DNA of 64,000 nt from Streptomyces caelestis (lineage in GTDB: Bacteria > Actinomycetota > Actinomycetes > Streptomycetales > Streptomycetaceae). The notes beneath the pieces were generated by a model. The model saw only the letters and a list, made by a program, of their open reading frames with translations. It had not been told where the DNA came from and ran no database searches. Each line of letters opens with the position of its first letter. The first letter of the stretch is position 1. The DNA lies in the NCBI RefSeq assembly GCF_014205255.1, contig NZ_JACHNE010000001.1:8804001-8868000 (forward strand). Reading direction: 5' to 3'. Positions 62,811 to 64,000 of the stretch are shown here, piece after piece. The position numbers and the translations under genes are program-made.

Positions 62811-63126
62811 TCCTCAGCTCGACGAGCGCGCCGTACTTCGCCGTCGCCCAGGGCTTCGAGGTCCAGCGGGAGCCGGTCGGCAAACGCATCACCGCCCGCA
62901 TCGCCCTGCCCGACGACCTGGGCGGGGACGTCACCGGACGCCGCCCCCAATAGCAGGCAGCGCTCCCTTGGCCCCGCTGTCGTGCCTGACGGCCTGCCGT
63001 GGAAGCGGCGGGCTGCAGGGGGGCGACGTCGGAAGGCTGGAGGTCGGGGCGGGGAGCTGGTAGCCGTCACGTATTCGTGACTGGAGCTATTCCTCTCCTT
63101 GCGCATGCTCGGGGCTCCGGTGTCAG
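62811..63126. other. Gap before exporter gene
   Basis: A plus-strand segment at about 62825-62953 (YFAVAQGFEVQREPVGKRIT) looks like a decayed protein end. No complete gene is seen. Confidence 0.4.
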
Positions 63127-64000
63127 TTAGCTGTGCGTCCGTCTGGTCGCGATCGCTGCCAGGGTGCCCAGGGTGAGGCAGGTGGCCATCACGGCTGCCA
63201 TGGGCGCGGGGCTTTGGGCGCCGAACAGTCCGACCAAGGGGGAGGCGGCTGCGCCGAGGAGGAACTGGCCGCTGCCGAGGAGTGCGGATGTGGCTCCGGG
63301 GGCGGCTCGGCCGCGGCTTTGAGCGATGGTGATGACGGCAGGGAAGAAGAGGCCGAATGCGCTGATGCTGATCAGTAGGCAGAGCCAGGTCAGGGGCATG
63401 CTGCTACCGGTGGTTGCCTGAATGAGAAGCAGTGCCGCTGCTCCGGCAGTGGCCAGGATGCCGCTGATGATGAGGAGGGCTTCGGGAGACCGGCGCCTGG
63501 TCAGGCGCCCGTAGGCGAGGCTTCCGGACATGTTGCCGATGGCGTTGACGCCGTAGACCAGGCTGGAGAGGGCAGGGGAGAGGTGGTAGATGTCCTGGAA
63601 GACGAAGGTGGTGCCGGCGATGTAGGCGAAGACGGCGGCTCCGCCGCAGGCGAGCGCCAGCACGGGGGTGACGACGGCGGGCTGTGCGGTTACCCGGCCG
63701 ATGGCGCGAAGGCTGGTGGCCAGGCCGCCGGTGAGGCGGGCGTCGGGCGGATGGGACTCGGGAACCCAGCGCCATACGCCCACGGCCAGGAGTATGCCCA
63801 TGAGGGCGAGGACGGCGAAGACATAACGCCAGGGAACGACGAGGAGCAGGGCGCCGCCGGCCAGCGGGGCCAGCACCGGGGCCATGGCGCCGATCGCTCC
63901 CAAACGGGAGAACACCGAAGGGAGTTCGCGGTCGTCGAAGAGATCGGTGACGACAGCTCGGGAGACCACGATCCCGGCGGCCCCTGCGACGCCCTGTCCC
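63127..64000 (-). CDS. Bcr/CflA-type multidrug MFS exporter, 3' part
   Basis: The C-terminal 290 or so residues of an MFS exporter; the 5' end is outside the window. It contains GAAGIVVSRAVVTDLFDDRE (loop with the Bcr/CflA signature), PVLAPLAGGALLLVVPWRYV and LTRRRSPEALLIISG, and at least eight membrane segments. This subgroup (H+ antiporters of the Bcr/CmlA type) exports chloramphenicol-like drugs, bicyclomycin or sulfonamides; the actual substrate cannot be told. Confidence 0.88.
   Translation of the reverse strand, partial: GQGVAGAAGIVVSRAVVTDLFDDRELPSVFSRLGAIGAMAPVLAPLAGGALLLVVPWRYVFAVLALMGILLAVGVWRWVPESHPPDARLTGGLATSLRAIGRVTAQPAVVTPVLALACGGAAVFAYIAGTTFVFQDIYHLSPALSSLVYGVNAIGNMSGSLAYGRLTRRRSPEALLIISGILATAGAAALLLIQATTGSSMPLTWLCLLISISAFGLFFPAVITIAQSRGRAAPGATSALLGSGQFLLGAAASPLVGLFGAQSPAPMAAVMATCLTLGTLAAIATRRTHS

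Noticed and set aside
1..64000. CRISPR array
   Set aside because: No series of regularly spaced repeats of 20-40 bp was found; the only short tandem arrays are the 7-bp and 12-bp units.
1..64000. tRNA or rRNA genes
   Set aside because: No cloverleaf with conserved GGTTCGAAT-type arm or rRNA core sequence was noticed.

Overview
The window is GC-rich (about 70%) actinomycete DNA, almost certainly from a Streptomyces chromosome arm or a similarly plastic accessory region. Support comes from GTG/TTG starts, third-position GC bias, Streptomyces-type families (PPK2, DUF6131, DUF4288, Fic-like toxin pairs, WD40 kinases, XRE-TPR regulators) and a high load of insertion sequences and gene relics. No rRNA, tRNA or CRISPR array was seen. 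Family names are recalled from sequence motifs; no database search was run.

Layout. 0.4-8.5 kb holds a membrane-anchored PstS-like binding protein, a small membrane protein next to a polyphosphate kinase 2, a phosphotransferase, a divergent aldo/keto reductase and MocR regulator pair, and a SUKH-type protein. 8.7-15.8 kb is a signalling cluster: a very large Ser/Thr kinase-TPR-WD40 gene cut exactly by an IS630-type element, a small Cys-rich protein and a Sll1717-like P-loop ATPase. 16-34.8 kb is a patchwork of small divergent regulator/enzyme pairs (AraC with DUF1330, TetR with DUF1772, MerR with an NmrA-like reductase, and a SnoaL-TetR-SDR operon), a TerC protein with a zinc-ribbon tail, an MFS exporter, a Fic-like toxin-antitoxin pair and many broken genes.

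35-41.4 kb is an IS nest: two identical IS5-type elements, a second identical IS630-type copy placed on the target duplication of one of them, a decayed IS630 relative interrupted by the other, and an aldehyde dehydrogenase between them. 41.8-45.3 kb is a MacB/FtsX-type ABC transporter operon ending in a strong hairpin. 45.3-51.5 kb is mostly relics, with an RsbW-like ATPase, an unknown protein and a methyltransferase intact. 52.4-55.6 kb carries IS1182-type and IS701-type elements back to back, both on CTAG targets. 55.6-64 kb has a small protein, an MFS exporter with a carrier-protein remnant upstream, an AraC regulator with a YjbR-type gene, a SnoaL-like and quinone oxidoreductase pair that share a DNA motif with the araC gene, and the 3' part of a Bcr/CflA-type exporter running off the end.

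How it works together. Most intact genes are small stress or detoxification modules controlled by a neighbouring regulator, and several operators are visible as palindromes. The mobile elements are precise enough that target duplications, element ends and pre-insertion gene structures can be read directly.
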